Source: Streptomyces sp. SAT1 (GTDB lineage: Bacteria > Actinomycetota > Actinomycetes > Streptomycetales > Streptomycetaceae). From it: a DNA stretch of 64,000 bases. Positions 61,306 to 64,000 of the stretch are shown here, in pieces; position 1 is the stretch's first letter, and each line of letters opens with the position of its first letter. The DNA lies in assembly GCF_001654495.1 (NCBI RefSeq), contig NZ_CP015849.1, positions 3,447,501 to 3,511,500 of the forward strand. Reading direction: 5' to 3'. A program made the position numbers and the translations under genes. The notes beneath the pieces were generated by a model. The model was given only the letters and a program-made list of their open reading frames with translations, had not been told where the DNA came from and searched no databases.

Positions 61306-61557
61306 TTACTCATCCTCCAGGTAGTCGTAATCGTAATCCCAGTAAGACGAGTCTCGCTGATGCGTTTTTCTTATAGCTACAGCCTTGGCTAGTCGCTGGC
61401 GGACTGCTTGACGAGATATTCCACAGCTACGCCCAATCTCCGCCTGGGATACCTTAAACTCGCAGGCGTAATAAGTCGCAGTAAGAATGTTAGTTTCCAG
61501 CCCTGCAGAGAAGTCGGCCAGCGTAGCGAGTAGCGCCAGGTGCTCTGCGCTTGTCAC
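61306..61557 (-). CDS. small HTH protein of the integrated element
   Basis: An 83-residue protein from GTG 61557: VTSAEHLALLATLADFSAG, then a helix-turn-helix (VSQAEIGRSCGISRQAVRQRLAKAV) and an acidic, Tyr/Asp-rich tail (SYWDYDYDYLEDE). Codon use (ATA, AGA, CTA, GTA) and roughly 50% GC differ sharply from the host, a sign of transfer. Its GTG overlaps the TGA of the 35-codon gene upstream, so translation is coupled. Possibly a regulator of the element; no family assigned. Confidence 0.7.
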   Translation of the reverse strand: MTSAEHLALLATLADFSAGLETNILTATYYACEFKVSQAEIGRSCGISRQAVRQRLAKAVAIRKTHQRDSSYWDYDYDYLEDE

Positions 61558-61661
61558 CGGGCCGGACGTGCTGTGAGTTGGACCTGGAAGTCGCCCCATA
61601 GCTTCTCCCACGCGATGCCGTAGAGGTACAGGGTGATGGGGTCGTCCGTCGGTAGGGGCAC
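61554..61661 (-). CDS. 35-residue protein coupled to the HTH gene
   Basis: From GTG 61661: VPLPTDDPITLYLYGIAWEKLWGDFQVQLTARPAR. Stop overlaps the next GTG (GTGA at 61554-61557), a strong sign of two real, coupled genes. No ribosome-binding site precedes it; a perfect palindrome abuts the start codon. Could be a small regulatory or structural peptide, or a leader for the HTH gene. Confidence 0.55.
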   Translation of the reverse strand: MPLPTDDPITLYLYGIAWEKLWGDFQVQLTARPAR

Positions 61662-61662
61662 G

Positions 61663-61682
61663 GTGACAAGCGTAGTTGTCAC
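61663..61682 (-). promoter_or_regulatory. perfect 20-bp palindrome abutting the start codon
   Basis: GTGACAA-gcgtag-TTGTCAC, perfect 7-bp arms, one base away from the GTG at 61661. A bound repressor would block initiation of this minus-strand operon. The HTH protein it controls is the natural candidate. Confidence 0.7.
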
Positions 61683-61751
61683 ATGACGGGGGCTGCTGCG
61701 CCCGAGGACAGGCGCAAGCGGCACTCCTGACCTGCTGTGCTTGGTCCGCCG

Positions 61752-61780
61752 TTGACACCTGATGGCAGTTGTCGCATAGT
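61752..61780 (+). promoter_or_regulatory. sigma-70-type promoter, plus strand
   Basis: TTGACA (61752-61757), exact 17-nt spacer, CATAGT (61775-61780). The best promoter match in the window. Predicted start at about 61787. Confidence 0.75.
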
Positions 61781-61810
61781 GGGGGGCAGCCCCGGCATGC
61801 CCGGAGGCCG

Positions 61811-61840
61811 AAGACGGGGAGTTGACTCTCCGTCTTTTTT
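61811..61840 (+). terminator. intrinsic terminator 1
   Basis: AGACGGGGAGT pairs with ACTCTCCGTCT (11 bp, one G-T pair, TG loop), followed by TTTTTT. Confidence 0.85.
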
Positions 61841-61843
61841 GTT

Positions 61844-61870
61844 GCCCGAACCCAAAGTTCGGGCTTTTTT
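61844..61870 (+). terminator. intrinsic terminator 2
   Basis: GCCCGAAC (61844-61851), loop CCAAA, GTTCGGGC (61857-61864), then TTTTTT. Both terminators are followed by the same CTTTTTTGTTGCC word, 30 nt apart. Confidence 0.85.
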
Positions 61871-61958
61871 GTTGCCATTTTCCCCAGTGAGAGTGGCAAC
61901 TCAACGAGCTTGGTCGGCGACTGGCCGGCCTGGCCGTTTCTCACCCCAGGAGACCCAG

Positions 61959-62165
61959 GTGCAAATCCTTGGTGAACTGGCGTCATTGGGATCTCTTCCC
62001 GGAGTGGCATGGGTGCTGCGATGCATTATTCGCGACATCCTCGACTACAGGAGTAAGCGGGCAGACCGCGAGCTGAGGCAGCAGATGCTTCAGCGGATCC
62101 CTGACGACCAGGTGGCCTCAGTATTCCGTGAGCTTGGCGCCGAACCGGGCGCTACGCAGGAATAG
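61959..62165 (+). CDS. 68-residue hypothetical protein of the element
   Basis: From GTG 61959 with AGGAG 6 nt upstream: MQILGELASLGSLPGVAWVLRCIIRDILDYRSKRADRELRQQMLQRIPDDQVASVFRELGAEPGATQE. Helical and charged, with a hydrophobic N-terminal helix. It lies downstream of the two tandem terminators. No family recognised; the longer reading from ATG 61797 crosses the terminators. Confidence 0.6.
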   Translation: MQILGELASLGSLPGVAWVLRCIIRDILDYRSKRADRELRQQMLQRIPDDQVASVFRELGAEPGATQE

Positions 62166-62251
62166 CAAACACGGCCATTTGAAACCAACGATTTCCTGGG
62201 TGAGGGTGATCTAGCATAGAGTGCAGTCTTAAAACTGTGAGGGAGAGGCGT

Positions 62252-62569
62252 GTGAACAAGCGAAGCGTGACGCTAGCCGTCCATCATGAGTCGCTGCTGG
62301 AGGCCCTGATCGAAGCCGAGGAGGTCCCGGCAGGACGGCTGTTGGGCTTGCCGGAGCTGCCCGATGACGATGTTTGGGTTGATACTGCTGGAGCCGCTGC
62401 ACTCGCACGGGTGAGCCCGAAAACGATCACTAGCTGGTTGGCGCGTAAGGGGCCAAAGAGACGACCGTTCCCGTCACCACACCGAATCTTGTACCGCCTG
62501 TATTGGAGGCACAGCGAGATCGAGAGGTGGCTTGAAGACGAAGGCGCAAGTACTCATGTCGCGGAGTGA
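62252..62569 (+). CDS. excisionase-like helix-turn-helix protein
   Basis: A 105-residue protein from GTG 62252 (GGGAG site): VNKRSVTLAVHHESLLEALIEAEEVP, then DTAGAAALARVSPKTITSWLARKGPKRRPFPSPHRILYRLYWRHSEIERWLEDEG, a winged-helix/excisionase-type HTH. Less GC-rich than core genes. With the tRNA-Arg remnant nearby it is the best candidate for the directionality factor of the element. No integrase gene is in the window; it may lie beyond 64000. Confidence 0.7.
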   Translation: MNKRSVTLAVHHESLLEALIEAEEVPAGRLLGLPELPDDDVWVDTAGAAALARVSPKTITSWLARKGPKRRPFPSPHRILYRLYWRHSEIERWLEDEGASTHVAE

Positions 62570-62574
62570 GATAG

Positions 62575-63240
62575 CGAGAACTCGCCGCTCCGCCTTGCCC
62601 ACCATCCACCCCAGCTCCCATCCCGTCCGCCGTCGACCCACACACCGTGGAGCGGGCGTGGCTCAGGACCGTGCGGTCGCACCTGTCGGTGGCGGATCTG
62701 GGACGGCTGGCGGCCCGGGGCGGACGTGGGGCCGGACCGGTCCCGCTGCCGGCCGGTGACGGGACGGCGTTCGAGGTGGACCGGGTCGTGAACAACAGCG
62801 GCCTGGTCGGCCTGGGCGGACACCAGGTGCTGGCCGTGGAGATCCTCGGCGGCCGCCAGGTGGGCATCCGCATCGACGGCGAGACCCTGTCGTTCTTCGA
62901 TCCGTCCTCACGGGAACTGCTGCGAGTGCGGCCCAACCCGCTGACCGGCGAGGAAGTCCGCAGGCTGCGGGGCCTGCGTCCGGCCGGACCGCCACCGCGT
63001 CCGGGCATCGAGCCCGTGCAGGTGCAGCGGCGGGTCAGCGCGGTGGGCACCGTCATGGTCTGCCGCCAGACCGTCTCCCTCGGCCGCCCCTACGCAGGGC
63101 AGACCGTGACCGTGCACGTGTCGGACACGACGATCAGCGTCGAGCTGGACGGCCAGATCCGCGTCATCCGGCGCACGACCGACGCCCCGGTCCGTAACGT
63201 GAAAGCGAACAAGCCCCACGGGGCTCCCTACGTTGTCTAG
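62575..63240 (+). pseudogene. IS481-type transposase, C-terminal remnant
   Basis: Open from after an in-frame TAG at 62572 to TAG 63240. The recognisable part (DPHTVERAWLRTVRSHLSVADLGRLAARGG, EVDRVVNNSGLVGLGGHQVLAVEILGG, FFDPSSRELLRVRPNPLT, VQRRVSAVGTVMVCRQTVSLGR) matches the C-terminal domain of Streptomyces IS481 transposases. The DDE catalytic core and N-terminal HTH are missing, so it is a truncated, inactive copy; GTG 62647 gives a 197-residue reading. Match is from memory of the family. Confidence 0.75.
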
Positions 63241-63299
63241 GCCCACCGTCAAGCATCACCCGGGACAGAAACGTCAGGCATCAACTGGGATCCGGCACC

Positions 63300-63479
63300 T
63301 CAGGTCTGCTCGTCGTCCTCCGGCTCATCACCGTCAGGGGCGGCAGCGGGGGCTGAGCTGGCTGGGGCGGGAGCAGGAGTTGTGCTGATCCGCAGACGCC
63401 CGTCCGTGCCGAACATGGCGATCAGTTGGGACAGGTGGGCTCGGGCCAGGCTACGCGTGGGGCTTGGTCCGTCGGTCAC
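63300..63479 (-). CDS. hypothetical protein coupled to the HATPase gene
   Basis: A 59-residue protein from GTG 63479: VTDGPSPTRSLARAHLSQLIAMFGTDGRLRISTTP, with a Pro/Ala/Asp-rich C-terminus (DGDEPEDDEQT). Its GTG overlaps the TGA of the HATPase gene, so the two are coupled. Family not recognised; many Streptomyces RsbW-type genes have such a small partner. Confidence 0.6.
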   Translation of the reverse strand: MTDGPSPTRSLARAHLSQLIAMFGTDGRLRISTTPAPAPASSAPAAAPDGDEPEDDEQT

Positions 63480-63892
63480 CTGCGCGCCTCCAGATCTGCC
63501 CACACGACCTTCCCCCAGTGCCGCTCATCCGCGCCCCAGTTCGCCGCCAGCGCCACGACGAGAGCCAGGCCGCGTCCGCCCTCCTCGTCATTCTTCGGCG
63601 CACAGAGTTCAGGCAGGGCATGGGAGAAGTCCGCGACGGCCACCCGTACCGTGCGCGGCGCGATGCGTTCCACCATCACGCGGATGGACCGCCGCCTGGC
63701 GTGCCGAACGGCGTTGGCCACCAGCTCGGAGACGATCAGGACAGCGTCGTCGGTCAGGTCGTCGAGCCCCCAGGCGGCAAGGGCGGTGCGTACGAGGCCA
63801 CGCGCGGTCACGGCGCTTTCGGGATCACGCGACAGCGTCTCGCTGTAGTCGGGGTGCCCGGTCGGACGGACCCGCGTTGTAGGTTGCGGCAT
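63476..63892 (-). CDS. HATPase_c_2 (RsbW-like) ATP-binding protein
   Basis: A 138-residue anti-sigma-kinase-like protein: GHPDYSETLSRDPESAVTARGLVRTALAAWGLDDLTDDAVLIVSELVANAVRHAR is the N-box region; RIAPRTVRVAVADFSHALPELCAPKNDEEGGRGLALVVALAANWG contains the D-box and G-box. No transmembrane part. ATG 63892. Part of a small minus-strand operon continuing from outside the window. Nothing else is recognised in the remaining 63893-64000. Confidence 0.85.
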   Translation of the reverse strand: MPQPTTRVRPTGHPDYSETLSRDPESAVTARGLVRTALAAWGLDDLTDDAVLIVSELVANAVRHARRRSIRVMVERIAPRTVRVAVADFSHALPELCAPKNDEEGGRGLALVVALAANWGADERHWGKVVWADLEARR

Positions 63893-64000
63893 GTCGGTCT
63901 GCTCTCTCAGATCGGCCGGGCCCTGGGGCCGTTCCCGCGGTCGTCAGGGCTTTGTGCGTTCCGGAAGCCGGCGCCCTCTACCGAGGACCCAGCTCCTCCT

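Larger units (their letters stand above)
61787..61870 (+). ncRNA. candidate small RNA or attenuated leader
   Basis: Downstream of the TTGACA-17-CATAGT promoter lie two consecutive terminators, so the predicted transcripts are about 54 and 84 nt. The alternative is a leader that controls read-through into the 61959 gene. An ATG (61797) is in frame with that gene, but its frame runs through both T-rich terminators, making a protein extension less likely. Confidence 0.5.

Noticed and set aside
61737..61958. N-terminal extension of the 61959 gene
   Set aside because: It would be translated through two T6 terminators; the GTG at 61959 has a well-spaced AGGAG.

Overview
The window is about 72-74% GC with strongly GC-biased third codon positions, frequent GTG starts and many 4-nt ATGA/GTGA gene overlaps. 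Together with the gene content (LsrL-type Lsr2, SigF/SigN, DUF3073, DUF2637, ANTAR, PurLQS, SRP RNA beside dnaX), this points to a Streptomyces chromosome. From memory, the gene order follows the core region around SCO4020-SCO4089 of S. coelicolor; no database was consulted.

Layout. 1-8.1 kb: the end of a valine dehydrogenase gene, a DUF3073 gene, then minus-strand purine genes (purM, purF, an MDMPI/sterol-carrier enzyme, purL-purQ-purS overlapping by 4 nt). 8.4-13.4 kb: lsrL, two tRNA-Gly genes, and an ABC exporter-sensor kinase-response regulator operon lying between two identical tRNA-Gly(GCC) genes. 13.4-23 kb: a 175-bp MITE-like palindrome that supplies the purC stop codon, purC, an N,N-dimethylformamidase-like protein, a large membrane protein, purD, dnaX, the SRP RNA and tRNA-Ser(GGA). 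23-37.4 kb: a phage Gp3-like/VapB-like fusion, an ECF sigma with a putative membrane partner, SDR/LysR, a DUF2637 cluster, HhH-GPD glycosylase, HerA-like ATPase, LytR_C protein, upp, tadA with its associated gene, and tRNA-Ser(CGA). 37.5-46.9 kb: sigF and sigN, a MarR-MFS-YceI cluster whose exporter carries C-terminal beta-sandwich repeats, GAF-ANTAR, STAS, PPOX and TetR. 47-60 kb: a DHA2 exporter, a two-component system with GT2-GtrA and GT39 enzymes, an amidohydrolase, DUF2797, YCII, a MarR regulator with a divergent membrane gene, and small membrane proteins.

From about 60.92 kb the character changes. A 42-nt 3' half of tRNA-Arg(ACG) on the minus strand looks like one attachment site of an integrated element running right out of the window. 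Beyond it lie lower-GC DNA, two coupled tiny genes behind a perfect palindrome, a consensus promoter followed by two T6 terminators (a small RNA or attenuated leader), a small gene, an excisionase-like HTH gene, a truncated IS481-type transposase, and a HATPase gene overlapping a small gene. This is the least explained part of the window and the best place to look for something undescribed.

How the genes work together: the pur genes cover several steps from PRPP to IMP, upp salvages uracil, dnaX, ffs and the tRNAs are housekeeping, and most of the rest is sensing and regulation (three sigma factors, two complete two-component systems, two MarR, one LysR, one TetR, one ANTAR) paired with exporters or membrane proteins.
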